Below, in pieces: positions 27,507 through 36,068 of a stretch of DNA of 64,000 nucleotides (the first letter of the stretch is position 1; each line of letters opens with the position of its first letter). The notes beneath the pieces are model-generated. The model worked only from the letters and a program-made list of their open reading frames with translations, was not told the DNA's origin and did no database searches. Position numbers and translations under genes: made by a program. The DNA lies in assembly GCA_014238155.1 (NCBI GenBank), contig JABABQ010000013.1, positions 62,001 to 126,000 of the forward strand. Direction: 5' to 3'. This DNA is from Rhizobiaceae bacterium. GTDB taxonomy: Bacteria > Pseudomonadota > Alphaproteobacteria > Rhizobiales > Rhizobiaceae.

Positions 27507-29942
27507 TCAGGAGGCAGCCAGGGACGACTGCAGACCCGCCAGCTGTTTGCGTTGAGGATTGGTGTCGCGATCATTCAACCAGCCGACAAGATTATCAACG
27601 CTCAGGCTTTTTGAGAAATAAAAGCCCTGCAACGTGTCGGCACCAGCCTTTTCTGCCATTGAAACCTCTTCCAGCGTTTCCACACCTTCAACGACAACTG
27701 TTGACCCCAGTGCGTGGGCCATGTCGATGGCCGATTGCGTGATCACACGAACTCTGGAATCCTGGACCGCTTCATTGACCAACGACCGATCCAGCTTGAT
27801 GACATCGACGGGAACAGATGCCAGACGCGACAGGTTTGAAAATCCTTTGCCGAAATCGTCAATTGCGATGGAGAAACCGTGATTTTGAATCTTGTTGACG
27901 GTTCGTTTGAAATTGTCGCGGGACGCATCCATGACGTCTTCGGTTACTTCAATCTGCAGACGTCCAGGGGCAAACTCAGCGAATTTGCACAGATCAACCA
28001 GATTCGAAACGAAGTCAGCCTCGGCGAAATGTTCAGCGCCGATATTGACCGCCACGCTTAACTTGTGCCCGGCCCTTTCCAAAGCCTTGATATCATATGT
28101 CGCCCGATTGATGACCCACTCACCCAATTTGACCATTACATGTGTCTGCTGCACCGCTGGCAGGAAGAGATTTGGTGGCAAGCGTCCGAGTTTAGGGTGC
28201 ATCCATCTCAGCAATGCTTCAACACCGGTAACTTTCTGATTTGCAACGCAGAATTTCGGTTGGTACTCGAGAATTAGCTCGTCATTCTCAATCGCATGCA
28301 TGACGGCAGAAAGAATTTCGCTTTTACCACCTAGTGCATTTTCCTTGCTGTAAATTGAAAACTGACTTTTGCCGCTCATTTTGGCCCGGTAGAGCGCTAC
28401 ATCGGCGCGGCGGATCAGGTCCTCGATCCTGTCGCCATGGTCAGGATACACCGCCCCTCCTGCAGACAGCTCGCATGGTACTGTAATACCGTCGATATCG
28501 ACAGATTTTGGTAAGGAATCACGTAAGCGTGCGCACAGATCGGATACGTCGTCCATTTCTGTTACCTGATCTGGAATCGGCAGCAGAATGGCAAATTCAT
28601 CGCCACCGATCCTGCCAATTATCGGGTGGGCACCAGCCACACCTCTAAATTCCCGATCCATGAATTGCTTGGTAACCGGGTAAAGTTCCTTGGCAAATGC
28701 CTGCAGCACCTGATCGCCAGCCGCATGGCCCCGAATATCGTTGATTTCTTTAAATCCATCCAAGTCCGTAAATATCAGCACGCCTCTCTTGCCGAGTGGG
28801 GTGCGTCGATTAATCTGCATTTTTCCACGCTTAGTAAAATAACTTCGATTACCGATGCCGGTTACAGCGTCCTGAAAAGCCCGTTCGGCTAGTTCGGTCG
28901 CATTGTTTTGCACAATCATTGCCAGATCATTATAAGAATCAATTATGCCCTGCACCTCGTAGATATTGGTAGGCGCGCGATCTGGTGGAACGGCAGCCGG
29001 CTCTCCGTTCAGCGATTGCTGTTTCAGGTCAACGGTCAGGTTTTCCAATGGGCGAGCCAGCCCGTTGATCGATGTTTTGACCAGCAGCAAAGTGGCAATG
29101 GCCAACAATATGAGTCCATAAAAAATTGGCTTCAGGTTTTCGAATGCTTTGGCATAGAGTTCCTCTACAGGTTGCGGGATCATCACCCCCCATCCCGGCC
29201 CCTGAACCGATGTCAGACCGGCAATCATGTCGCCTTTCAGAGCGGGTGAATAAAATTGCTCAATACCGGTTTCGCCATTCATCATTCGGCGGACCGCAGA
29301 GACTTCTGAAATATTTTTTGCAATGGCAATCCAAGAGGGCAGAGGATGAGCCAGCACATTGCCGCTCTGATCTACAATCGCCGCATGTCCCTTCGCCCCG
29401 AAAGAAATCTGTTTGCCCAATTCGACAAAATACTTTGTTCCCAAGCAAGCGATTACCATTTTGTCCTGAAACAGACCGACGACATGGATGATGTTGCCAT
29501 GGTTAGTATTTTTCACCGGCATGAATGTAAGAACTTGGTGATTGGCCGCTTTCGTGGCTTCAGCCAGCAATTTTGCATCGACTGCATGTGTTTGTGGTCC
29601 GCTATTTGCGTTCATTGACGCTGTAACCGTGCCGCTAGTCGGGTCAATCAAGGATATCTGTTCAATTTGCAAAGTACGCAACAATTCTTTCGAACCGGCG
29701 TAATTGGTTGCGCTGTCCAACGAGGCGGCAACCGAGCGGATGGTTGCGCGAACGTCCTTTTCATAGCGCGATAATGTCGATGACAGATTCTGCGCCAGCA
29801 ACAGGTGCCGGTCATTAACTTCTTCGAATTCACGCGCCAGCGTTCGTTCATATGAATACCAGGCAAAAACCGAAAGCGGAATCAGCCCAATAGCCAGCAA
29901 CACAATAATAAACGCCGTTCTGATTCGGATTTTAAATCCCAT
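27507..29942 (-). CDS. Membrane sensor GGDEF-EAL protein with periplasmic Cache-like domain
   Basis: 811 residues. Layout: membrane helix 1 (about 5-27), a periplasmic double-Cache-like sensor (about 30-275), helix 2 (IFYGLILLAIATLLLV), a short HAMP-like linker, GGDEF with GRIGGDEFAILL, and EAL with GVEALLRW, AVNIGAEHF, LQIEVTEDVM, IDDFGKGFSNLSRL, VIKLDRSLV, VVVEGVET and QGFYFSKS. Both catalytic sites look intact, so it may make and degrade cyclic di-GMP in response to a small extracellular ligand. It is convergent with the DUF899 gene and divergent from the ECF sigma gene. The ligand is unknown. Confidence 0.92.
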   Translation of the reverse strand: MGFKIRIRTAFIIVLLAIGLIPLSVFAWYSYERTLAREFEEVNDRHLLLAQNLSSTLSRYEKDVRATIRSVAASLDSATNYAGSKELLRTLQIEQISLIDPTSGTVTASMNANSGPQTHAVDAKLLAEATKAANHQVLTFMPVKNTNHGNIIHVVGLFQDKMVIACLGTKYFVELGKQISFGAKGHAAIVDQSGNVLAHPLPSWIAIAKNISEVSAVRRMMNGETGIEQFYSPALKGDMIAGLTSVQGPGWGVMIPQPVEELYAKAFENLKPIFYGLILLAIATLLLVKTSINGLARPLENLTVDLKQQSLNGEPAAVPPDRAPTNIYEVQGIIDSYNDLAMIVQNNATELAERAFQDAVTGIGNRSYFTKRGKMQINRRTPLGKRGVLIFTDLDGFKEINDIRGHAAGDQVLQAFAKELYPVTKQFMDREFRGVAGAHPIIGRIGGDEFAILLPIPDQVTEMDDVSDLCARLRDSLPKSVDIDGITVPCELSAGGAVYPDHGDRIEDLIRRADVALYRAKMSGKSQFSIYSKENALGGKSEILSAVMHAIENDELILEYQPKFCVANQKVTGVEALLRWMHPKLGRLPPNLFLPAVQQTHVMVKLGEWVINRATYDIKALERAGHKLSVAVNIGAEHFAEADFVSNLVDLCKFAEFAPGRLQIEVTEDVMDASRDNFKRTVNKIQNHGFSIAIDDFGKGFSNLSRLASVPVDVIKLDRSLVNEAVQDSRVRVITQSAIDMAHALGSTVVVEGVETLEEVSMAEKAGADTLQGFYFSKSLSVDNLVGWLNDRDTNPQRKQLAGLQSSLAAS

Positions 29943-30317
29943 ATTCCGCCTTCTCTCGCCTAGTTAGCGGCGCCCACCTGTTGCAGAAGTCTGACGAGTA
30001 ATGATGGCAACGAGCTTAAAGCTGTTAAATAATCAATTTAATGCTTAACGAACGGCAAAAATTGCGACGACCATCAGCGACTAAAGGTTCGCAGTCTTGG
30101 CTCCAGAAGACTCAATACCGTTTTTAAACACTGACTGGAGTAACCAATCGAACAATTCGTTCAAAAATGAAAAATTGGCGCTGCCCGACGCACCAGATAC
30201 CAATTTTGCCTAAAACAGCCTCTACTAAACAGATGTTTGGATAGAAACCTGTATAGGGCGGGCAAAAATATTTCGACACAACCCAAGGAATGCTCGGCCG
30301 TCCGCGTCTGATATGTG
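29943..30317. other. 375-bp divergent intergenic region (GGDEF-EAL / ECF sigma)
   Basis: No gene is supported here. It must contain promoters for both neighbours. Visible symmetry: AGCTT-A-AAGCT at 30013-30023 and TTAAAT-N5-ATTTAA at 30025-30041, about 80-100 bp upstream of the GGDEF-EAL start. I could not find a convincing GGAAC...CGTC ECF promoter at standard spacing. Confidence 0.5.
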
Positions 30318-30875
30318 ATGAACGCCAATGAAGATAGTGATGGTCAGCTGGTGCAACGAGCGGTCGCGGGAGATCGGTCGGGCTTTGCCGCGCTGGTTTC
30401 ACGGCACTATGACATGATCTTTCGTGTGGCGTGGAAGTGGAGTGGAAACCGCGAAGATGCAGAAGATATTGCGCAGGACGTTTGCATTCGTCTTGGGCGT
30501 TCAATCGCCAGCTACGGCGGCAACGCCCGGTTCACAACCTGGCTTTATCAGGTGGTGTTGAATGCAACCCGTGATCATCATCGCAAACAACAAGCCACTC
30601 GTAGGAAGCTGGCAGAATTTTCCAATGAGCCAACGCATACACTTGCCCATGCTGCATCTGAAGAAAGTGACGAGGACGCGCTGACAAACCTTTGGCAGGC
30701 GGTAAGGACACTGCCCGCCAGGCAATGCGACGCAATAATGCTGGTTTTTGGCGAGGAGCTAACCCACAGCGAAGCGGCCAAAATAATGGGCTGCGCTGAA
30801 GGTACAGTGTCGTCAAACATCCATGATGCAAAAAAACGATTGAAATCACTATTAGTGCAGGAGGCGAGTATTTGA
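30318..30875 (+). CDS. ECF-type RNA polymerase sigma factor
   Basis: A 185-residue extracytoplasmic-function sigma factor. Region 2 is visible as LVSRHYDMIFRVAWKWSGN, EDAEDIAQDVCIRL and FTTWLYQVVLNATRDH (-10 recognition). Region 4 is ARQCDAIMLVFGEELTHSE then AAKIMGCAEGTVSSNIHDAK (helix-turn-helix for -35). There is no long C-terminal extension. The start is the ATG at 30318, with a GTG one codon earlier. The next gene begins one base after its stop and encodes a membrane protein with a cytoplasmic tail, so that protein may be the cognate anti-sigma or sensor. Regulon unknown. Confidence 0.92.
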   Translation: MNANEDSDGQLVQRAVAGDRSGFAALVSRHYDMIFRVAWKWSGNREDAEDIAQDVCIRLGRSIASYGGNARFTTWLYQVVLNATRDHHRKQQATRRKLAEFSNEPTHTLAHAASEESDEDALTNLWQAVRTLPARQCDAIMLVFGEELTHSEAAKIMGCAEGTVSSNIHDAKKRLKSLLVQEASI

Positions 30876-30876
30876 G

Positions 30877-32916
30877 ATGACAGATGACCAGCTAAAAGCG
30901 CTTTCCGGCATTGCCACAGCATCTCCAGATACTTCGGCGCGCGAACGAGGATTGGATGCCGCTATGGTAGCATTTGATCAGCACTATCCATCGGTCGAGC
31001 AGAAAAATGTGCTGCCAACCCAAGGATCGACCGCGCCAGAGCGTAACACCTCCACACTCAATCAATTGTGGAGCATGATTATGAATTCTGTATTTAAACC
31101 TGTCTGGAACATGAAACCGGCCAGCCTTGCGGCAGCAACGGGGGTCATCGCGCTGCCAATGGTAGCGATGGTCGCCTGGAACGTCATGGATCAGGAATTT
31201 CCAATGGAGAGCGGTCCTGTTGCGGTGCGGTCTCCAGTCGGGGACAAGAAGGCCAAGTCAGTCAGCGGATCGCCAGTTGTAGAAGCCGAAGTCCTGGGCG
31301 AATTGGCCCTTGCTCCGGCCGCGCCGAAACGAAACAGAGCTGTTGTGGAAAAACAAATCCAGGCCACCTTACAGGATCGGGCCGGCAATCGGCGGCAAGA
31401 TCTGCAGGCAAAATCGACACCCCACATGCCGAGATCCCTGGTCAAAAAGGAATCGCGCGAAGCCGATTCAATCTCCCGAATTCAACCGATACCCGCACAG
31501 TCGGAACGCTACACCCGGTTTGAGGATCAGGGTGTGACCTCGGTAGCGACAAGCCCCGTTTCGACTTTCTCAATTGACGTGGACACGGCTTCCTATGCCC
31601 GCATACGTGCCGCGTTGAATGCAGGAAATTTGCCACCCAAGGACATGGTTAGGGTTGAGGAAATGATCAATTATTTTGATTATGCCTATCCGCTACCGGA
31701 AAATCGTTCGCAGCCTTTCAAACCAACGGTATCGATCACACCGACACCCTGGAATGCTGATACCCAATTAATGACGGTGGGAATCAAGGGTTTTGACATT
31801 GCAGCCGAGACGCAACCGGACACCAATCTGGTTTTTCTGCTGGATGTTTCCGGTTCGATGAGCCAGTCCAACAAATTGCCGTTGCTGATTAAGAGCTTTC
31901 AACTATTGCTGCAGACACTCAAACCGACCGACCGGGTTTCGATTGTCACCTATGCAGGCCGTTCAGCAACCATTCTTGATTCCGTCAAGGCATCTGACCG
32001 CGCCACCATCAAGTCGGCACTGCTCAATTTGCAGGCTGGCGGCTCCACCGCTGGTGCTGGAGGTATTGAGCGGGCCTACCAGTTGGCAGAAAAGAATTTC
32101 ATCGATGGTGGCGTGAACCGGGTTATGTTGGCGACTGACGGAGATTTTAATGTCGGGATTTCAGACCCCGAAAAACTGAAAGACCTTATTGCCAAGAAGC
32201 GCAAAACCGGCGTTTTCCTGTCGGTATTCGGTTTTGGTCAGGGCAATTACAATGATGCGCTGATGCAGAAACTGGCGCAGAACGGCAACGGTCAGGCCGC
32301 CTATATTGACACACTGGCAGAAGCCCAGAAAACTCTGGTTGAAGAAGCCGGTGGCACCATGTTCACCATTGCCAAGGATGTTAAAATTCAACTGGAGTTT
32401 GACCCGACAAAAATCGCCGAATATCGCCTGATCGGTTATGAAACCCGTGCACTGAAGACTCAGGATTTCAACAATGACAAAGTCGATGCCGGGGAAATAG
32501 GTGCAGGTCATAGCGTCACAGCAATTTATGAACTGACGCCGGTAAATAGCCCGGCGGTTCTTAACAGTCCGCTCCGGTACGGATCTTCCAAAATCGCCGC
32601 AGCAGATAATCCTTATGGTGAAATTGGGTATCTGAAACTGCGTTATAAATTGCCTGACGAGTCGCGAAGCCGTCTCTTGCAGCAAGCCGTCATATTCCCC
32701 GAGCCCGGCGACGTTGCCGCAGACGTTTCAACGGATGCCGGTTATTCCGCAGCTGTTGCCGCTTTTGGGCAAAAACTGCGTGGCAATCCAGCCCTGGAAG
32801 AATTCAGTTTTGATCAGATAGGCACCCTGGCCCGCAATCACCGTGGGGACGACAAATTTGGCTATCGCAGCGAGTTTATTCAACTGGTTCGAATGGCCGA
32901 TGCTTTGTCAAAGTAA
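30877..32916 (+). CDS. Membrane-anchored von Willebrand factor A protein (YfbK-like), possible anti-sigma
   Basis: 679 residues. An N-terminal cytoplasmic tail of about 80 residues is followed by one membrane helix (about 81-103, PASLAAATGVIALPMVAMVA). Then come a low-complexity linker, a VWF-type N domain (FSIDVDTASYARIRAALNAG), the VWA domain with a complete MIDAS start (LLDVSGSMSQSNK, about residue 323) and a C-terminal DUF3520-like region. The helix orientation places VWA in the periplasm. The tail lacks the His/Cys zinc motif of common anti-sigmas. It is coupled to the ECF sigma gene (TGAGATG), suggesting it senses an envelope signal and restrains the sigma factor; that role is inferred. 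Confidence 0.87.
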   Translation: MTDDQLKALSGIATASPDTSARERGLDAAMVAFDQHYPSVEQKNVLPTQGSTAPERNTSTLNQLWSMIMNSVFKPVWNMKPASLAAATGVIALPMVAMVAWNVMDQEFPMESGPVAVRSPVGDKKAKSVSGSPVVEAEVLGELALAPAAPKRNRAVVEKQIQATLQDRAGNRRQDLQAKSTPHMPRSLVKKESREADSISRIQPIPAQSERYTRFEDQGVTSVATSPVSTFSIDVDTASYARIRAALNAGNLPPKDMVRVEEMINYFDYAYPLPENRSQPFKPTVSITPTPWNADTQLMTVGIKGFDIAAETQPDTNLVFLLDVSGSMSQSNKLPLLIKSFQLLLQTLKPTDRVSIVTYAGRSATILDSVKASDRATIKSALLNLQAGGSTAGAGGIERAYQLAEKNFIDGGVNRVMLATDGDFNVGISDPEKLKDLIAKKRKTGVFLSVFGFGQGNYNDALMQKLAQNGNGQAAYIDTLAEAQKTLVEEAGGTMFTIAKDVKIQLEFDPTKIAEYRLIGYETRALKTQDFNNDKVDAGEIGAGHSVTAIYELTPVNSPAVLNSPLRYGSSKIAAADNPYGEIGYLKLRYKLPDESRSRLLQQAVIFPEPGDVAADVSTDAGYSAAVAAFGQKLRGNPALEEFSFDQIGTLARNHRGDDKFGYRSEFIQLVRMADALSK

Positions 32917-32936
32917 CGTCCTGGGGCAGAAGTGTT

Positions 32937-32977
32937 GGGCGGCAATTGGATCTGACCACAGATATCGATTGTCGCCC
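32937..32977 (+). other. Hairpin after the VWA gene
   Basis: GGGCGGCAAT and ATTGTCGCCC can pair over 10 bases (one G-U) around a 21-base loop, 20 bases after the VWA stop. No T-run follows, so it is at best a weak or rho-assisted terminator. Confidence 0.3.
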
Positions 32978-33071
32978 CATCATTATAAGTTGGAGATCGT
33001 CCTTCAGCAAAAGATTTTTCTTTACAAATATTTTGATTGGCTGCTTTGTGAAGTCGGATTTTTGACTGGTG

Positions 33072-33710
33072 ATGGCGATGACGATTGAACTTTGGGTTAC
33101 ATTTGTGGCGGCTTCTACGGCTTTGCTGCTGATTCCGGGGCCAACTGTGCTTCTGGTTATGAGTTATGCTTTGGGGCAAGGCAGGCGGGTTGCATTGGCC
33201 ACCGTGGCTGGCGTCGCACTCGGAGATCTGATCGCGATGAGCGCTTCTCTGGCGGGATTGGGTGCCGTGGTGCTGGCATCGGCGCAATTGTTTGTTGTGC
33301 TAAAATGGGTTGGAGCGATCTATCTAATCTATCTGGGGTTCAAGCTGTTTCGCAGCGCCTCATCGGCGACGCTTGGGGACACTCTCGCAGCATCCCAAAT
33401 TCCCTCAAAAGGAGTGTTCAGTCATGCCGCGGCAGTGACGGCCCTCAATCCCAAGTCGATTGTCTTCTTCATTGCATTTGTGCCTCAGTTCATTACTCCT
33501 TCAAGCCCTCTCGCGACGCAGTTTGTAATTCTGATTGTGACGTTTGTTGGTTTGGCGGCCCTCAACGCACTGGCCTATGCATTACTGGCAGACAGTTTGC
33601 GCAATAAAATTTCCAAGCCATCTGTACTTGCTTGGCTGACTCGTTTTGGAGGCGGAGCGCTAGTTACCATGGGAATAGCTACTGCGACGATAAATCGTTC
33701 AAATGCCTGA
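33072..33710 (+). CDS. LysE/RhtB family amino-acid exporter
   Basis: A 212-residue membrane protein with six hydrophobic segments, normal for the family. The signature first helix and turn, ASTALLLIPGPTVLLVMSYA, contains the conserved Pro-Gly-Pro; LKWVGAIYLIYLGFKLFRS and the C-terminal LTRFGGGALVTMGIATA are also typical. It exports amino acids or small metabolites from the cytoplasm. Starts at 33069 (GTG), 33072 or 33078 are all possible, with a weak ribosome-binding site. It appears monocistronic. The substrate is unknown. The stub at 11209-11337 is a remnant of the same family. Confidence 0.88.
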   Translation: MAMTIELWVTFVAASTALLLIPGPTVLLVMSYALGQGRRVALATVAGVALGDLIAMSASLAGLGAVVLASAQLFVVLKWVGAIYLIYLGFKLFRSASSATLGDTLAASQIPSKGVFSHAAAVTALNPKSIVFFIAFVPQFITPSSPLATQFVILIVTFVGLAALNALAYALLADSLRNKISKPSVLAWLTRFGGGALVTMGIATATINRSNA

Positions 33711-33729
33711 ATAGTGTTTTTTACTGGCC

Positions 33730-33752
33730 GACAAACAATAGATTGTTTTGTC
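33730..33752. other. AT-rich hairpin between LysE and the patatin-like gene
   Basis: GACAAACAAT-AG-ATTGTTTTGTC forms a 10-bp stem with one bulged base, 20 bases after the LysE stop and about 110 bases before the patatin-like gene. It could be an operator or a weak terminator. Confidence 0.3.
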
Positions 33753-33864
33753 AACAGTTTCGACTGCCGAATTGCTAAATATCATGACCTGTGCAAATAA
33801 TTAGAACTATGCGGAACTGTGCGGGCCGGAATGCTTGCTACGATCATTACTTGGGAGGGAATTA

Positions 33865-35403
33865 ATGTCCGTTGCGATTGCACTGGGAGGTGGAGCCCCA
33901 AATCTGACATTGATGACCGGAGCACTGCTGGCTCTTGATGAAGCCGGAGTAGAATACAAGGTCATTACCACGACGGGCGCCGGCATGGTCGCAGGCCTGC
34001 TCTATGCGGCGCCGCGTCGCGAATCTAAAAAGGAATCATGGAAGACAGCTCGCCGACGCAGCCTAAAATCGACGCGGGAAATGGGTATAGATGATTTCAT
34101 CTACAACCAGTTCCCGGTCAATTATAAGATTTTCCAGAAACCCGGGAAACTGGCCGAAGCCTATGCCCATGCAGTAAATCCGACTGTCTGGGGGATACCG
34201 CGCGACACCCGCCGTCAAAGATTGTTGGGAGATATGATGGGGTTGTTTGCAGCCGCGATGCAACCATCCAGTCTTAGTTCCAGCAGCCAGGGTCTGTGCC
34301 AACCACCGCCCTGGATCAGCCTGATGGTTGATTTTGATGACCTGGAGAAAAACCTTAAAAAGGGCGACAAGGCGTTTGCGTTGTCTGCCTATTGTATTGA
34401 GGAGAAGGCAGAGCGCACTTTCAGAAAAAAAGAGATTACAGAGGAACATTTCAAAGCCGGCCTGGCAATGCCGTTTCTCTATGCGCCTTATAAACTGCGC
34501 GATACGGACGGGGTGGTGAAAACATTTCTGGAAGGGTCTGCAATCCGCACCATGCAGTTCAACCCTGACGATGTCATGGCAGACAAGAATGTTGATACGC
34601 TGATCTATTTTGACCTGATGGGCAATCGACATTTATTGGCCGAACCGAAAAACATCATTGATGCCTGGGGCAAGTCGATTGTCGCACCATTGACGCAACT
34701 GGCCTATCTGCAGGAACAATTGGTGGACATGAAGCGCTTTTCCTACAGCGCCATGAATTCAAATATGGAAATTATCGCCAATTACGACAACATGACTGGC
34801 AAGATTGAAGACCTGCTGAACGGGCTAAAAGCTGGTGACAATGATCAGGTGAAGGAACTTATCTCCGACGTACGAGAGATCATAAAGTCAGCCCGTAGTG
34901 ATCGCACCGAAATTCTCAACGAAACCGAGACCAGGTTGGAAAGCCTGAACAAGAGCTTTGCTGAAAGAGGTCCACAATACGACGTCGTTGCCGAGAAAGA
35001 GGATGACATATTGCCGAAATGGGTATTGGAAAACAACGACACCACTGGGTTGACCGAGGCCGAGAAAGCACTGCATTTGCGCCGCAAGAACTGGCTTCGT
35101 TATGCGGGCTTTACCATTGATGAACTGGAGAGAATATCCAGCTCCGGTGGTGAAACAATTCATGCAGACCGGCCGAAAATGTTGCGCATGCCATTCAGGC
35201 ACCACATTCCTGAAAAGCACTGGGAAACTGTATTGGACTGGTCACATTCCAACATGTCCAGCTTGTTTGATATCGGCTACGACACGGCTCAGGCATTTCT
35301 CCAGGACCATTATTTGGATGTGGGGCTTGATAAGCCTCCAAAACAAAAACCACTTCAGTATAAACGGATAAATGACGTCCATGAGATAGCTGAAACGGCT
35401 TGA
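33865..35403 (+). CDS. Patatin-like protein lacking the catalytic serine
   Basis: 512 residues from the ATG at 33865 (GGGAGGG just upstream). The N-terminus follows the patatin pattern: a glycine-rich oxyanion loop (ALGGGAPNLTLMTGALLAL), then the strand-turn ITTTGAGMVAGLLYA. There the usual G-x-S-x-G nucleophile reads T-T-G-A-G, so the Ser is replaced by Gly (codon GGC, one change from AGC). The later D-G catalytic motif appears as LEGSAIRT, with Glu. The C-terminal 200 residues are helical and charged, with possible coiled coil (about 300-370). It probably binds rather than cleaves lipid. It lies directly upstream of two small ORFs and the polyketide operon, in the same direction. The patatin relationship is by motif only. 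Confidence 0.62.
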   Translation: MSVAIALGGGAPNLTLMTGALLALDEAGVEYKVITTTGAGMVAGLLYAAPRRESKKESWKTARRRSLKSTREMGIDDFIYNQFPVNYKIFQKPGKLAEAYAHAVNPTVWGIPRDTRRQRLLGDMMGLFAAAMQPSSLSSSSQGLCQPPPWISLMVDFDDLEKNLKKGDKAFALSAYCIEEKAERTFRKKEITEEHFKAGLAMPFLYAPYKLRDTDGVVKTFLEGSAIRTMQFNPDDVMADKNVDTLIYFDLMGNRHLLAEPKNIIDAWGKSIVAPLTQLAYLQEQLVDMKRFSYSAMNSNMEIIANYDNMTGKIEDLLNGLKAGDNDQVKELISDVREIIKSARSDRTEILNETETRLESLNKSFAERGPQYDVVAEKEDDILPKWVLENNDTTGLTEAEKALHLRRKNWLRYAGFTIDELERISSSGGETIHADRPKMLRMPFRHHIPEKHWETVLDWSHSNMSSLFDIGYDTAQAFLQDHYLDVGLDKPPKQKPLQYKRINDVHEIAETA

Positions 35404-35408
35404 ATAAA

Positions 35409-35648
35409 ATGCCAGACCAAACCGGAATTGATAAATCGACGGTTCAAGGTCGTGCGACCTTGTTGAGTATTGCTGAATTTCGCGAGGCGTCGACTGATTT
35501 TTCTGATAACGCCACGGAGTTGATGGCCGCGACGGTTCGCATGCAGATGCTGATTTTGGACGATGCTCGCCTGACGTTATCTGAAGTCGCTGATTGTTTG
35601 TCCGTAGTGGCGCGCAACCGGCGGGCATCTGATGATACCTTTGGTTAA
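35409..35648 (+). CDS. Small hypothetical protein
   Basis: A 79-residue, mostly helical, soluble protein with no motif I recognise. The ATG at 35409 is five bases after the patatin-like stop; a TTG at 35400 overlapping that stop is an alternative. The spacing argues that it is a real member of the transcription unit. It contains the heptad-like run LMAATVRMQMLILDDARLTL. Function unknown. Confidence 0.6.
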   Translation: MPDQTGIDKSTVQGRATLLSIAEFREASTDFSDNATELMAATVRMQMLILDDARLTLSEVADCLSVVARNRRASDDTFG

Positions 35649-35741
35649 AAACGACCAATATACCTATATTGTTGAAACCGGTTACGAACTTGATTAACAA
35701 TGTAGATTGAAGCGCTTAAGTTCAGCAGGGAGTCAACTTGA

Positions 35742-36011
35742 ATGGCCAACAATGAAACACCGACGGGTGACGGAAAAAAGGACCCGGAAGACCGGCTGCT
35801 GGAAGCCGGTGAACAGACACTGCTGGAAATGCAGGATGCAATGTCAACGATGATGAGTGCCAGCACGAAGATGATGCAATCATTTGTCGATATGCGAATG
35901 AGCTATCTCAAAGTTATGCGGATGGGACTGGAAGATCCGCAGGCGTCATTCGATGTCGCATCCAAAAACATGCAGGACGTCGCCAAAGCCATGAAAAAAA
36001 GCTCGGAGTGA
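35742..36011 (+). CDS. Small Met-rich helical protein
   Basis: An 89-residue protein with about a dozen methionines, predicted to be one long amphipathic helix (LLEMQDAMSTMMSASTKMM and following). CAGGGAG lies upstream of the ATG. The pattern recalls phasins and other lipid-surface or coiled-coil proteins, but this is weak. It sits between the patatin-like gene and the AMP ligase, in the same direction. It may be a scaffold for the synthase; that is speculation. Confidence 0.6.
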   Translation: MANNETPTGDGKKDPEDRLLEAGEQTLLEMQDAMSTMMSASTKMMQSFVDMRMSYLKVMRMGLEDPQASFDVASKNMQDVAKAMKKSSE

Positions 36012-36068
36012 TCACCCGCCTGCCAGGCAATCAGGTGTGTTGTCTGGATCGGCTGTGTTCAGTTTGAA

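Noticed and set aside
30280-30315. Possible ECF-type self-promoter GGAAT...CGTC before the sigma gene
   Set aside because: The spacing between elements is about 13 bases instead of 16-17, and the -10 would fall too close to the start codon.
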